The position numbers and the translations under genes were made by a program. Under the pieces are notes generated by a model. It did not search any database, was not told where the DNA came from, and was given only the letters and a program-made list of their open reading frames with translations. Shown piece by piece: positions 18,491 to 27,581 of a stretch of DNA of 64,000 bases (position 1 is the stretch's first letter; each line of letters opens with the position of its first letter). The DNA is from Bog-473 sp963744225 (lineage in GTDB: Bacteria > Actinomycetota > Acidimicrobiia > Acidimicrobiales > RAAP-2): NCBI GenBank assembly GCA_963744225.1, contig CAVUSV010000005.1:124001-188000 (forward strand), in the 5' to 3' direction.

Positions 18491-19018
18491 CTACCGGGAT
18501 GCGTTCGTGCCAGCGCCAGACCACCCGTATACGACATCATCGGGATTCGGCTGCCACGCTCTGCCGATCCGCATGAGGCAGATAACGGCCAGGACGACAA
18601 AACTCCCTTCCACGATCAGACTCACCGTACCGATGAGGTAGCCCCAGTTACCCACATCACCCGAGTCGCCAGGAAGGCCCGCAGTTCGCGACAGGATGTA
18701 TCCGGTCATAGGCCCGATGCTCGATGCAAGTCCGAGCAGCCACCCGAGTGTCTTGCCGCGAATGATGAGCGCGGCACTTATTGTGCTGCTTACCTCGAGG
18801 ACGTAGAAGCCATATTTCAACCACACGGGTGACTGGTCTCCGGGCAGACCGCCTTGGTCCTGCAAATGGATTACAGCGATGGCCAGCGCAAGACTGGCAC
18901 CCACAACGAGAAGTGGAACGTTGGTCTGGGTGTCATCGCTCAGCAGAAACTTCGCGACGCGTTGCCCGGACAGCGTTTGGGTCGTTGATGGCGAAGGCAT
19001 GGACGAACTACTCCTCAC
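18491..19018 (-). CDS. Integral membrane protein of unknown function
   Basis: 175 residues with about four transmembrane helices: VPLLVVGASLALAIAVIHL, YGFYVLEVSSTISAALII, TLGWLLGLASSIGPMTGYIL, and GYLIGTVSLIVEGSFVVLAV. A Gly/Asp loop (QDQGGLPGDQSP) and a second copy-like loop (AGLPGDSGDVGN) both contain GLPGD before a helix, suggesting an internal repeat of a two-helix unit. No family recognised. Monocistronic. Confidence 0.6.
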   Translation of the reverse strand: MRSSSSMPSPSTTQTLSGQRVAKFLLSDDTQTNVPLLVVGASLALAIAVIHLQDQGGLPGDQSPVWLKYGFYVLEVSSTISAALIIRGKTLGWLLGLASSIGPMTGYILSRTAGLPGDSGDVGNWGYLIGTVSLIVEGSFVVLAVICLMRIGRAWQPNPDDVVYGWSGAGTNASR

Positions 19019-19492
19019 TCACTCTTGGGGCCGTCGACCGTGTACTCACAGGGACCTACGAGCGAAGAGAGGGTCGCGATTGAAGAACCAAATGAACGTT
19101 TCGTGACGTATGCGCGAAGCAGGGTGGAGCAGAACAGGGTGCTCACGTGCCGGGTGCAGCTGCAGCTTGACGCGGTTGCACCGTCCGAGCACGACGCAGC
19201 ATTGGAACCAACAGATGACGCCATTGGGCGAAGGTCGCTCCAGTACGCCGGGAAGTTGGGCGGTCACGCGCGACAGGGGCAGTGCTACCGGCCCTCAGGA
19301 TTCGTTGTCAGAGTCACTGGCACAACCCCATGAACCCCGACCCGCCGTCCGGGTAGCTCATCAAAGGTCCGATGCAGGCCCCATTTCACGAGGATGGCCA
19401 CCCAACGGCGAAAACCCTCGGGGGAATGCAATCCCAAACCGGGCGGCGACCGTAACACCGTGAGCCGATCGTAGGGGGAAGAGGAGGCAGCC
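19019..19492. other. Intergenic stretch, no gene supported
   Basis: About 470 bp between a minus-strand membrane protein and the plus-strand beta-propeller gene, so it should hold both promoters. Only Arg/Ser-rich short open frames are present. Just before 19493 there is a strong ribosome binding site (AGAGGAGG). Confidence 0.4.
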
Positions 19493-20614
19493 ATGTCCCG
19501 CCGAACATCCGTTCAACGAATGTTGAGTTTCGTAACCACCTTGGCCGGAGCCTGCGCCCTGGTCGTTGTGGTGGGCCCCGTGGCCGCCGGAGCAGAGCAA
19601 GACGGGGGGGAGGGCGGAGGGTTCAACGCCCGAGGCAATATTCTGATCGCCGACCAGTTCAACAACCGGGTCATTGAGATCAACCGGAATCATCAGGTGG
19701 TGTGGCAATTCGGCAACGGATCTGCGGTGGCAGGTCCGCATTCCGTCGTGGGGACCAACGACGCCCAACGGGTCGGTCCGTTCACTTTGATCTCGGGCAC
19801 CGGCACCCCGCCCGGCGCCGACCCGTCGTGCACCGATCCGAACGGATGCCTTGACAACCGAGTCTTCTTCGTTGCTCCCGACGGAAAGATCATCTGGCAG
19901 TACGGTCAGACTGGAGTCGCTGGATCGGGACCCGATCAGCTCAACACACCGGTGCAAGCCACGTTCCTTCCCAGCTTCCACGTGCTGATCACTGATCAGG
20001 CGAACGAGCGGGTCATCGAAGTAGACCTTCACCACAATATTGTCTGGCAATACGGAATGACCGGCGTGACAGGCAACGCGTTCGACCAGCTCAACAACCC
20101 GAACAGCGCTGAGCTGCTGGGCAACGGCGACGTTCTCATCGCAGACGAGAACAACAACCGCGTGATTGAGGTCAATCGCAACCACCAAATCGTGTGGCAG
20201 TACGGAGATCCTGCCAACACAAGCATCCTCAACGGCGCCGCATTCGCCAGCCGTCTCCCCAATGGTCACACACTGATCACCGACTCAATCAACAACCGCG
20301 TCGTGGAGGTGACGATGAACAAGAACGTCGTCTTCACATACGTCACCTCCTCAAGGCCGGGAAGCATGTCAATGCCACTGCCGACACGCGCTGTCCGGCT
20401 CCACAACGGCGACACGCTGATCAGCGACCAATTCAATGATCAAGTGATTGAGATAAACCCTTCGGGTCAGATCGTCTTCACGCAAGGAGCGATTCAAGTC
20501 GATGGCGCCGCACCCAATCAGCTCAACGCTCCCTATGACGCCAAAGTCGTCGGCGACTACACCGGCCTGACTCCACCGTTCGGCTTCTTCGGTGGTGATG
20601 GCGGCAACAACTGA
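19493..20614 (+). CDS. Secreted beta-propeller protein with NHL-like repeats
   Basis: 373 residues with ATG 19493 preceded by AGAGGAGG. Residues 1-33 are a signal peptide. The rest consists of about six to seven blades of ~50 residues with the pattern 'G-x-hLIADQxNNRVIEhNRNHxhVWQYG', e.g. ILIADQFNNRVIEINRNHQV, VLITDQANERVIEVDLHHNI, VLIADENNNRVIEVNRNHQI, TLITDSINNRVVEVTMNKNV and TLISDQFNDQVIEINPSGQI. A loop with paired Cys (DPSCTDPNGCLDN) probably forms a disulfide. NHL propellers mostly mediate binding, though some related propellers are peptidylglycine lyases or sulfotransferases. It ends in a glycine-rich tail. Confidence 0.85.
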   Translation: MSRRTSVQRMLSFVTTLAGACALVVVVGPVAAGAEQDGGEGGGFNARGNILIADQFNNRVIEINRNHQVVWQFGNGSAVAGPHSVVGTNDAQRVGPFTLISGTGTPPGADPSCTDPNGCLDNRVFFVAPDGKIIWQYGQTGVAGSGPDQLNTPVQATFLPSFHVLITDQANERVIEVDLHHNIVWQYGMTGVTGNAFDQLNNPNSAELLGNGDVLIADENNNRVIEVNRNHQIVWQYGDPANTSILNGAAFASRLPNGHTLITDSINNRVVEVTMNKNVVFTYVTSSRPGSMSMPLPTRAVRLHNGDTLISDQFNDQVIEINPSGQIVFTQGAIQVDGAAPNQLNAPYDAKVVGDYTGLTPPFGFFGGDGGNN

Positions 20615-20903
20615 GCCGGCCTTTGGCACGACCAGCTCAGGAATCGACGATCACATGACGCGTGATATTGCCAAGGCACCGTCCAAGCGGGATGGACCTA
20701 CTGGTAGCGCGAGCCGCCGGAGCCGGAACGATGAAGTCCTTCTGTGTCGCGGAAGACGAGGCGTGCTCCGAACAGCTGCTTCGGCGGGTGGAGGATCGGA
20801 CATTCAAATCCGTTCATTGTCTGACTGGCTCAGGGTGTCCTAGAACGCCGGGTAACGGACGATGGAGATAGCGTTGACGGACGTGTCTCGATGCCTAGGC
20901 TGA

Positions 20904-21110
20904 ATGCCTGTGTTCGCCATCACTCCCGCAACAGGGATAAAGCTCGCAGAAATCGGGTTTCTGCTCATCTTGATCGCAGGCGTGTGGCTAGTTGCGGCGG
21001 AAATCCCTGCCTTGGGACTCCATAGAGCCCGAACGATCGTCGCCGGTACAGCGCTCGCGGCGGCCGGCGTGCTGCTCATCATTGCCACCCACTGGGGCCA
21101 TTTCGGCTAG
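20904..21110 (+). CDS. Small membrane protein, two predicted helices
   Basis: 68 residues: LAEIGFLLILIAGVWLVAAE and ARTIVAGTALAAAGVLLIIA form two hydrophobic helices joined by a short basic loop (IPALGLHRAR). No family recognised. 74 bp before a methyltransferase gene on the same strand. Confidence 0.5.
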   Translation: MPVFAITPATGIKLAEIGFLLILIAGVWLVAAEIPALGLHRARTIVAGTALAAAGVLLIIATHWGHFG

Positions 21111-21184
21111 CAGCCGGCAATGGCATGACTGCCCCGTTTGCTGGACTGAAACGCGTCTCTTGCCGAGTGGGAGAGAATGCTCCC

Positions 21185-21799
21185 ATGGCCACAACCAGCC
21201 CAGCTGAAGAATGGGACAGCTCATACACAGGCTCGGCGCCGCCCTGGGACATCGGCCGCCCACAGCCCGCGTTTCTCCGCCTTGCCGACGCCGACGTGCT
21301 CACCGGTGCCCTCCTCGACGCGGGCTGCGGGACCGGCGAGCACACGATCCTCGCCGCGCGCCGGGGTGCCGACGCCCTCGGCATCGACGTCTCCCCGCGG
21401 GCGATCGAGATCGCCCGGCAGAAGGCGACTGAGCGTAGGGTCGAGACCACCTTCAAAGTGCTCGACGCGCTACGCCTCGAGACGCTCGGCGAGTCGTTCG
21501 ACACGATCCTCGACAGCGGGCTGTTCCACGTATTCGACGACGCCGCGCGCACTCGGTACGTCTCCGCCCTCCGCGCTGTTCTCCGTCCAGGCGGTCACCT
21601 TCACCTCATGTGCTTTAGCGACCGTCAGCCCGGCGACTGGGGCCCCCGCCGCGTGACAGACGGCGAGCTGCGCGCTGCATTCGGCTCCGGCTGGCGCATC
21701 GACTCGCTCACTGCCGACCGGTTCGACATCAACCCCGGCCTCGGCACCCCTACTGCCGAAGCATGGCTTGCCGACATTGTCCAGCTGCCGCCCCGGTAG
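21185..21799 (+). CDS. Class I SAM-dependent methyltransferase
   Basis: 204 residues from ATG 21185, which has GGGAGA 12 bp upstream. Motif I is LLDAGCGTGEHTILAARRGA (SAM binding), followed by ALGIDVSPRAIEIAR (acidic residue of beta-2) and LETLGESFDTILDSGLFHVF (post-motif). The N-terminal EEWDSSYTGSAPPWDIGRPQ is typical of Methyltransf_25/thiopurine-methyltransferase-like small-molecule enzymes. Later LRPGGHLHLMCFSDRQPG. Cytoplasmic; substrate unknown. Confidence 0.85.
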   Translation: MATTSPAEEWDSSYTGSAPPWDIGRPQPAFLRLADADVLTGALLDAGCGTGEHTILAARRGADALGIDVSPRAIEIARQKATERRVETTFKVLDALRLETLGESFDTILDSGLFHVFDDAARTRYVSALRAVLRPGGHLHLMCFSDRQPGDWGPRRVTDGELRAAFGSGWRIDSLTADRFDINPGLGTPTAEAWLADIVQLPPR

Positions 21800-21936
21800 C
21801 GGGATGGAAGGCCGAGTACGCCGGGACGGTGGGACAACCGATCGATTTGCTGCTCTTCCGTGCTCAACCAGGCGAAGGTGCCCCCGTACACTCGCTGCCG
21901 GCCTGGGGGGCAGCGCTGTACCACCGCAAGGGGATG

Positions 21937-22394
21937 TCAGCTCACGCTTACTCGAGCAATGAGCTCTATTTCGACAGCGATGTCGACGGCAGTTCGGTGA
22001 GACCCACCGCACTGCGAGTGTGACGTCCGGCTTCGCCAAATACGTCGATGAGGAGATCCGAGCATCCGTCTATGACGGCAGGGGTCTGGTTGAAGTTGGG
22101 AGCAACATTGACCATGCCGAAGACCTTGACTATCCGCTCGATCCGGTCGAGATCCCCTAACTCTTGCTGCATTGTCGCCAAGATCGACAACGCCGTGAGG
22201 CGGGCAGCATGGCGACCCTCTTCGAGCGACAGATCACCGCCGATCTTGCCGCGAACCACATGCTCTCCATCAATAGGTCCGTGACCGCCGACGTAGACAA
22301 GGCCGTCGTCGATGATGCACCCGAGATAGTTGCCGGCGGGCGGGAAGACTGGCGGAAGAACTAAGCCAAGTTCGAGAAGGCGCTCTGCAATCAC
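21937..22394 (-). CDS. RidA/YjgF family protein, one frame break
   Basis: The main frame runs MIAERLLELGLVLPPVFPPA, IIDDGLVYVGGHGPIDG, LTALSILATMQQELGDLDRI and GRHTRSAVGLTELP. It ends early, but the next frame continues with VDIAVEIELIARV, the expected last strand of RidA, stopping at 21937. A single missing base near 21975 explains it. This is the longer, 'atu1953/YjgF-like' RidA subgroup (starts with LxxLGLxLPxxxxPxGNY), whose members often lack imine deaminase activity. Full length ~153 residues. Confidence 0.75.
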
Positions 22395-22473
22395 CCGTGC
22401 AGCCTATTGGCGTCGGGCCGGGCGCTATCAAACAGTCCTCGCGTTCACCGGCCACGGGAAGCTCGTCCTACCC

Positions 22474-23382
22474 CTAGGTCACGTTCACCGTGTTCTGGGC
22501 AGTCCCGGACTCGGATCCCGCCATTGGTGACCACGCTCCCGACGCCCCCGTCCACGTCCTACCCTGAAAAGAGACGGAGCTGATGTGGTAGTTGTAGGCG
22601 TGGGCTACGGCCCAAGTTGCCACCCGCCACCCGGTCTTGGTGGAGACCGGCACGCCCAACAGTTGCGCGCCCATCTCTTGCGCCGACGCCTGCGCGAGCG
22701 CCGACGGTGGAGGGGCGAGTCCGCCGAGGCCATCGAGACGGCACGAGAGTCCAGCGGGGACCTCGCCCGTGAGCGCCGTGGCAAGTGAGCGCGCCTCGGT
22801 TTCCCAGTTGGCGTAGGCGTTGGGGGTCGCGCTGTGCTGGACTAGCTGGGCCGCATCAGTGACCGCCATCGTCTGCCATCCAGGCACTTGGGCCAGATGG
22901 TCGTAGAAGGCAGACGCCGCGTAGTTGGGGTCCATGATCTGAGCGTTGGTCCCCCAGCCCTGGGACGGTCGTTGTTGGAAGAGCCCCACCGAGTCCAGGT
23001 CGCCGTAGGGCAAGTTCTGAAGCTGCGTCTCTTGGAGCGAGGTCGCCAGGGCAATAGTCACCGCGTGGTCCGGCATCCCCTTGCGCATCGCCACGGCGGC
23101 GATGATGGCAGCGTTCTGCGCCTGTGCCGGCGTGATCGAGAACTGGGCGGACGTCGCCGTCGACGCGAAGTTGCAGCCCGTTGGCGGTGTGGGACCCTGG
23201 CTACGCCCCACCACGACAGCGACCCCCACGGCCAACCCTGAGACAGCGATGACGCCACCGATCAGACAGGTACGCCGGATGCCGAGACGCCGACCACCTG
23301 GGCGCCCATCCGAGGACGGCGTCTGGACCTGGTCGACGACGAGTGCGCGCCCGCTCGACCGAGCGACAGGACCCCGATTCAT
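22474..23382 (-). CDS. Membrane-anchored lysozyme-like (transglycosylase-like) protein
   Basis: 302 residues. A basic N-terminus is followed by a membrane anchor (TCLIGGVIAVSGLAVGVAVV, ~39-58). The central domain AQNAAIIAAVAMRKGMPDHA, IALATSLQETQLQNLPYG, DSVGLFQQRPSQGWG and NYAASAFYDHLAQVPGW matches actinobacterial proteins with a lysozyme-like fold (catalytic Glu probably the E of LQETQ; SxGLFQQRP is the equivalent of the SxGLxQ motif). The C-terminal region has VAHAYNYHISSVSFQGRTWT, a peptidase/M15-like tail seen in this group. Likely acts on peptidoglycan outside the membrane. Confidence 0.75.
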   Translation of the reverse strand: MNRGPVARSSGRALVVDQVQTPSSDGRPGGRRLGIRRTCLIGGVIAVSGLAVGVAVVVGRSQGPTPPTGCNFASTATSAQFSITPAQAQNAAIIAAVAMRKGMPDHAVTIALATSLQETQLQNLPYGDLDSVGLFQQRPSQGWGTNAQIMDPNYAASAFYDHLAQVPGWQTMAVTDAAQLVQHSATPNAYANWETEARSLATALTGEVPAGLSCRLDGLGGLAPPPSALAQASAQEMGAQLLGVPVSTKTGWRVATWAVAHAYNYHISSVSFQGRTWTGASGAWSPMAGSESGTAQNTVNVT

Positions 23383-23945
23383 AGTCGGACCACGGCGTCT
23401 CTTCTACACGACGACGTGGCCAGGTTGATGGCAGGGGCCGGAACTTTCCCTCCACGCCGGCGCTCGGAACGTAACCCGAGCGAGTCATTCGAGAGCCGGA
23501 CCTGTGTAGAAGCTACAAGCAAATAACATCCGCCGTAGAAACTGTCCCAATACATTGCCGCCGGGACGGTGCGTAACTTCGGCACCTTGGGGGCATGTCT
23601 TGCCTTTCGGTGTGGGAGAGCGAGCCTCGTTTGAACCATCTGTACTCCGAGTGCCTCAGCCTTTTTTTGGTGACCCGAACTCAGTTGTAAGGACGACAAA
23701 TCTCGTCGGGTGCCATTTGTGGCTCGTGTGTGGCTGGTCGGCTTCACCTGAGCCCGCCGGGATTGCACGATGATCGCAGTACTCGTCCGATGTGACGTTG
23801 AGGGAGTACCGAAGGGGTCGCATTTCGCAGGAGCACGCCAGATGGGGTGCACCGGCGATCTCTCGTGGACGAACGGCAAGAAGGTCAGGCCGGCGGGGGC
23901 ACCGGCCAGAGTCCCAGGGAGAAGTGATCACCTCACCTGAGTCGA
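23383..23945. other. Intergenic stretch, no gene supported
   Basis: About 560 bp upstream of the lysozyme-like gene and downstream of merR. Base composition is less GC-rich than the neighbours. No open frame looks protein-like and no RNA gene is recognised. Confidence 0.4.
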
Positions 23946-24773
23946 TCAACCACCACCCCTGGCGGTGTCGAAGATCGGCCAGCCGATCTCGGTCCTCCAC
24001 GCCGACTCGTCGTCAGTGTCGCGGGGTCCGACCAAGTAGCACTCCCGAATGAGGCCATCGACCGCGAGGGCATGTTCACTCACGTAGGTCGCCAGCGCCC
24101 CGTAGGAGCGGTCGAGATCGTCGTGGGAGCCGCTGTGAGTGATTACGGCAAGCTCTGCTCCTGGCACCAACATCGGTCCAACCCGCCCGACCGGCCGGAA
24201 CTCACCGATCACCGGGAAGAAGAGGGTGGCGTCTCCGCGCTCGTCGGCGAACAGCTCGTTGGCGTAGATCCCTCCGGGAGGTCCGCTGGCGAGGATGTCC
24301 TGCGCCGAGAGAGTCCCCTGAATCTCACCCATTGCCCCGTGATACCAGGCCACGAGATCGCCGACATTCACCGTGGCCGTGATGGCCGCCGCCGAGGTGG
24401 CAGGTAGTCGACGGTGCTCGATCACCGCCGACAGTGAGGGATGTTCGAGGAGGTGGCGCAGGGAGGCCACGGCGCGCTGGGTCTCGGCCAGGGTCTCCTC
24501 CAAGCGGGTGAGGTGGGCGGCGATGAGCTGGGACCGAGTCGTCTGATCGGGTGCCTGCAGCACCATTCCGATGTCGTCGAGCGGCATGTCGAGATCCCGG
24601 AACCGTCGGATCACCTGAGCGATCGGGATCTGGGCGCTGGTGTATCGGCGATAGCCGGTGACCGGATCGACTTCCGCGGGCTCAAGGAGGCCGGCCCGGT
24701 GGTAGTGACGCAGGGTCTTGACGCTGAGGAACGTGACCCGGGAGAAGTCGCCGATCGTCAACGAGCCAGGCAC
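23946..24773 (-). CDS. MerR family transcriptional regulator with GyrI-like ligand domain
   Basis: 275 residues, GTG start at 24771-24773. N-terminal winged helix: LTIGDFSRVTFLSVKTLRHY, HRAGLLEPAEVDPVTGYRRY, then the dimerisation coiled coil LTRLEETLAETQRAVASLRH. Residues ~150-275 form a GyrI/BmrR-type effector domain (GGIYANELFADERGDATLFF, GAELAVITHSGSHDDLDRSY, VDGLIRECYLVGPRDTDDES), where the Glu in IRECYL and the final W-R-T-E-I are typical for binding lipophilic or cationic compounds. It faces the NTF2-like gene, and both have a MerR-type promoter in the shared 127-bp region, so it probably controls itself and that gene. Confidence 0.88.
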   Translation of the reverse strand: MPGSLTIGDFSRVTFLSVKTLRHYHRAGLLEPAEVDPVTGYRRYTSAQIPIAQVIRRFRDLDMPLDDIGMVLQAPDQTTRSQLIAAHLTRLEETLAETQRAVASLRHLLEHPSLSAVIEHRRLPATSAAAITATVNVGDLVAWYHGAMGEIQGTLSAQDILASGPPGGIYANELFADERGDATLFFPVIGEFRPVGRVGPMLVPGAELAVITHSGSHDDLDRSYGALATYVSEHALAVDGLIRECYLVGPRDTDDESAWRTEIGWPIFDTARGGG

Positions 24774-24779
24774 GTACCC

Positions 24780-24810
24780 AGTTTCGACCCTCCCCTAGGG
24801 GGAGAGTCAA
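24780..24810 (-). promoter_or_regulatory. MerR-type promoter/operator for the regulator gene
   Basis: On the minus strand TTGACT (24810-24805) is followed by a 19-bp spacer containing the near-palindrome CTCCCCCTAGGGGAG and then GAAACT. The 19-bp spacing and centred inverted repeat are hallmarks of MerR-controlled promoters. The start codon is only a few bases beyond, so the transcript would be nearly leaderless. Confidence 0.6.
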
Positions 24811-24825
24811 CCCGACAGGGAGCGC

Positions 24826-24856
24826 TTGACTCTCCCCTGGGGGTATCGCCCAACGT
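24826..24856 (+). promoter_or_regulatory. MerR-type promoter/operator for the NTF2-like gene
   Basis: TTGACT (24826-24831), then a 19-bp spacer with CTCCCCTGGGGG, then CAACGT. The first 11 bases are identical to those of the minus-strand element 16 bp away, giving two outward-facing copies. Confidence 0.6.
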
Positions 24857-24900
24857 GGAATTGTCGGCCATTGGGGCCGATCAGAGCAAGGGAGGAAGCC

Positions 24901-25266
24901 ATGCCTATTGCCACCGAACTCCGAGATGTGGTGGCCGAGTTCGTCGCGGCCGTCAATGCCTTCGACCTCGACCGGATTGTCGCCACGTTCACCCCCGACG
25001 CCTACGTCAACGACGTCAGTCGGGAAATGTGGGGCACCAATGCGATCCGTGCCTTCATCGCCAAGGAGATCGTCGGGGACCACGTCACGATGGAGGTCCG
25101 CGAGGTCCTCGACCACTACGGCGACATCATCGTCCGTGCCCGCATCGACGGGACGTACGACAAGACCAACCTGCCCGACGAGCTCGTCCTGACGAGCTAC
25201 TTCGGGATCTGTGACGGCAAGATCACGAGCCTCACGATTATCGACAATCAGCCGAGTCCGTATTGA
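24901..25266 (+). CDS. NTF2/SnoaL-like small protein
   Basis: 121 residues; ATG 24901 with GGGAGGA upstream. An NTF2-like cone fold: ELRDVVAEFVAAVNAFDLDR, IVATFTPDAYVNDVSREMWG, then strands VTMEVREVLDHYGDIIVRAR and DELVLTSYFGICDGKITSLT. Such proteins are polyketide cyclases, isomerases or ligand binders. Divergent from the MerR regulator that likely controls it, so it may help deal with the compound MerR senses. Confidence 0.8.
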   Translation: MPIATELRDVVAEFVAAVNAFDLDRIVATFTPDAYVNDVSREMWGTNAIRAFIAKEIVGDHVTMEVREVLDHYGDIIVRARIDGTYDKTNLPDELVLTSYFGICDGKITSLTIIDNQPSPY

Positions 25267-25398
25267 CGGCGATCTTGCCTGGAATGAGCCCGATTCACCT
25301 CGGACCCCACTTCACCAACTCAACGCACCCAGCGCGTTCGCCGGCGAAGGCGGAGTCCGGGGCCGAGCGACCCAAAACCAGCCGGAAACAGGAAAGGA

Positions 25399-25587
25399 AT
25401 GCGCCAACTGAGCACCCTAGTGACCGCGGACTTCTTTGCCCAGCCAGGCCGTGGGGACGATGTCGCCAACCTTCTGATCGAGATTCTGGGCGAGAGCCTT
25501 CAGTACGATGGCTGCGAAATCATCCGGATCGTACGCGCCGATGTCTGGGCTAAATATCCCCGAACGCCGGGACGCAGCGCTGGCTGA
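25399..25587 (+). pseudogene. Truncated ABM-domain gene fragment
   Basis: The first ~45 residues (LSTLVTADFFAQPGRGDDVA, NLLIEILGESLQYDGCEIIR) match the N-terminal half of ABM monooxygenase-like proteins. After IIRI the similarity ends in all three frames and a stop follows, so the second half of the barrel is missing. A ribosome-binding-site-like AGGAA precedes the ATG. Confidence 0.55.
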
Positions 25588-25615
25588 CGCCGCTTATTCC
25601 TCACTTTATGGAGCG

Positions 25616-25928
25616 TCAGAGATTGAGCTTGCTCTTCGCTACGCAGATCACCAAATGGGCCTCTAGAACTGCGGCCCTGGTAGCCGGTGAGACGCCAGGG
25701 TCAGCCTCCGCTGCTGCCTTGGCGCTGTCGCCTGCCTGCTCGAGCTCGAATTACGGCCACACGTTCGTCGGGCGACGCTGATGTCTTGCTCGCCTTGGCC
25801 GCCTTTTTGGCGAACTCGTTGACGACCGCGACAAGCACCGGTGACGCTCCCTCGTCGCCCAGGACCGCGTCAAGCGCTGCATCTATCTTGATCCGAACTT
25901 CTTGAAGCCGTTCTGCCATTGTCGTCAT
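25616..25928 (-). CDS. Alanine-rich helical hypothetical protein, one frame break
   Basis: First frame: MTTMAERLQEVRIKIDAALD, EGASPVLVAVVNEFAKKAAK, DERVAVI. A break near 25744 switches to ELEQAGDSAKAAAEADPGVS, PATRAAVLEAHLVICVAKSK ending LNL at a stop at 25616. Together ~103 residues of amphipathic helix. Similar Ala-rich helical proteins occur in actinobacteria without known function. Confidence 0.5.
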
Positions 25929-26107
25929 GGGAGAAGGCTACGTCGGGCAGCCCCGGGTGTCCCACCTCTCGGCGTGCTTTCGTGCAAGACCCGGACCCCG
26001 TCCAACGGGATCAATCACATAGCCCCGTATTTTCATGAGATCGGTGCTCGCCTCGTTGCGCACCAACGATGAACTACCCTCACCGTTGACCAGAGAGGGA
26101 GGACGCC

Positions 26108-26374
26108 ATGCCGACCGTAATCGGGCACCACAACATCTCGAAGGGCAAGGACCACTGGCTGAAATCGCCCAAGCGCGAAGAGCTTTTCGGCCCGCTCGGC
26201 GTCACGAACATCCGGACGTTCGTGAGCCCCGACGACCCGACGAAGGTCGCGGTCCTCATGGACGTTCCTGACATGGACGCCTTCGCTTCCGCCATGCAGT
26301 CAGAAGCTGCGGCCGAGGCCATGAAGCACGATGGGGTTCTGCCCGAGACGATGGTGATCCTCATCGAGGGATAA
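26108..26374 (+). CDS. Small alpha/beta hypothetical protein
   Basis: 88 residues; ATG 26108 preceded by GAGGGAGGA. Sequence pattern MPTVIGHHNISKGKDHWLKS, FGPLGVTNIRTFVSPDDPTK, VAVLMDVPDMDAFASAMQSE, ETMVILIEG: alternating strands and helices of a ferredoxin-like, dimeric alpha/beta-barrel fold (ABM/DUF-like). Probably cytosolic. Function unknown. Confidence 0.7.
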   Translation: MPTVIGHHNISKGKDHWLKSPKREELFGPLGVTNIRTFVSPDDPTKVAVLMDVPDMDAFASAMQSEAAAEAMKHDGVLPETMVILIEG

Positions 26375-26475
26375 ACGAGCGTTCCGAGCACCCGCTCCTG
26401 GTGCTGTTTGTAACAACTGCGTGCCCCGAACGCCGTGAAGGTAGGACACTCTCCACGACTAGGACAGTCATTCGT

Positions 26476-27297
26476 TCACGGAAAGGGGCCGTCAGATGTA
26501 TTCGATTCCCCCGTTGACCGTCTTTCGACGGCAACGTCATCGCGAAGCTTCTTCGCTAAACCTGCGACGAAGGTCTCGACGTGATCGTCACCCTGTTCCA
26601 ACAACGTGGCGCAGGCATTTGACCGAGCCTGTCGCTGGCGTCCGTCGGCATTCTCTAGGCTACGGAAGGCGACGGCGGCATTCAGGTAGACACCCGCTGC
26701 CGCCCCAAGCTCACCTTCAACCTTCGTCAAACCTCTTGGAACACGAGTGCTGCTCAGCCACTCGGCGAGGCTGACGCAAGCGGTGACCACCTCTGACGCA
26801 ACTTCCGCAAAAGCCTCGGAAGGCATCTCCCGCTCGACGTCGAAGACCTTCCGAAGGCGCTCTACCGCCGCGGTAACGACACCCAGGCGCTCCTCCGCAG
26901 TAGTCGCCCACTTGCGGCGGAGGTGGGCGTTCTCTGCCTTGCCCTTTCTTCGCTCACGTCGACTCCCTCTATCAGCAAGTACGCCGTCCTCGTAGCCATT
27001 GTGTGTCGCGGGGGACACGCTCATCACATACTTGGGGGAGACAGGCGGCCCGTCGGAGAGCGTCGTGGCAGCATCGGCGTTTACGTCCTGGGTGTGTGCC
27101 TCATCCGTGATTTCCACTTCCGGCACTGCTCGTGCTACTTCTTCCAGGAGTGCCGGGAGGCCGATGGCGTCAAGGGCGGCGCGGGCCATGACTTCGTAGA
27201 ACGCCTCGGGCGTCGTGACCGACTTGGGCATTGGATGGCTGTCCCGCTCGGCCATCCCTTTCGCCGCCAACTCCACCAGCCACTCGTAGTCCGACAC
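26476..27297 (-). CDS. Hypothetical protein, 273 residues
   Basis: No family recognised. N-terminal helix MSDYEWLVELAAKGMAERDS, a variable acidic linker, a basic stretch (DRGSRRERRKGKAENAHLRR), then a long helical region (TTAEERLGVVTAAVERLRKV, AFAEVASEVVTACVSLAEWL). The protein is soluble and helical; the last ~70 residues are also helical and charged. It stands alone on the minus strand. Confidence 0.5.
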   Translation of the reverse strand: MSDYEWLVELAAKGMAERDSHPMPKSVTTPEAFYEVMARAALDAIGLPALLEEVARAVPEVEITDEAHTQDVNADAATTLSDGPPVSPKYVMSVSPATHNGYEDGVLADRGSRRERRKGKAENAHLRRKWATTAEERLGVVTAAVERLRKVFDVEREMPSEAFAEVASEVVTACVSLAEWLSSTRVPRGLTKVEGELGAAAGVYLNAAVAFRSLENADGRQRQARSNACATLLEQGDDHVETFVAGLAKKLRDDVAVERRSTGESNTSDGPFP

Positions 27298-27581
27298 AAT
27301 GAGGAAGTGTATGACTCGGGTCCGTCGGAGACCTCGGGTGGTTGGTTAACCGAATTCACCCCAGTCTGTGGCGATAATCAGCAGCGGCCCCGCCACAGCC
27401 AGCACATCCCGACAACAGGCGTCTCCGGGACGCCCGAGGCGAAAAGCCGAACCGACAGGTGTAGGAGGCGGCATACGGGAGGCCCACTTGCCGAGTCACA
27501 CGTACGGTGGCCTGAACAGACCCTGCTGGACTCGGCGCTGCCCCTTACGTCGGACGTGGGACGGGTCCCCGCTGGCAGACT

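Noticed and set aside
19361..20269. A 302-residue minus-strand open frame
   Set aside because: Antisense of the beta-propeller gene; the periodicity of the propeller causes the apparent protein-like composition.
20662..20871. A 69-residue plus-strand frame (CVAEDEACSEQLLRR) as a small gene
   Set aside because: A short protein-like part appears (DUF4242-like start), but the rest is not and no ribosome binding site is present; too weak to list.
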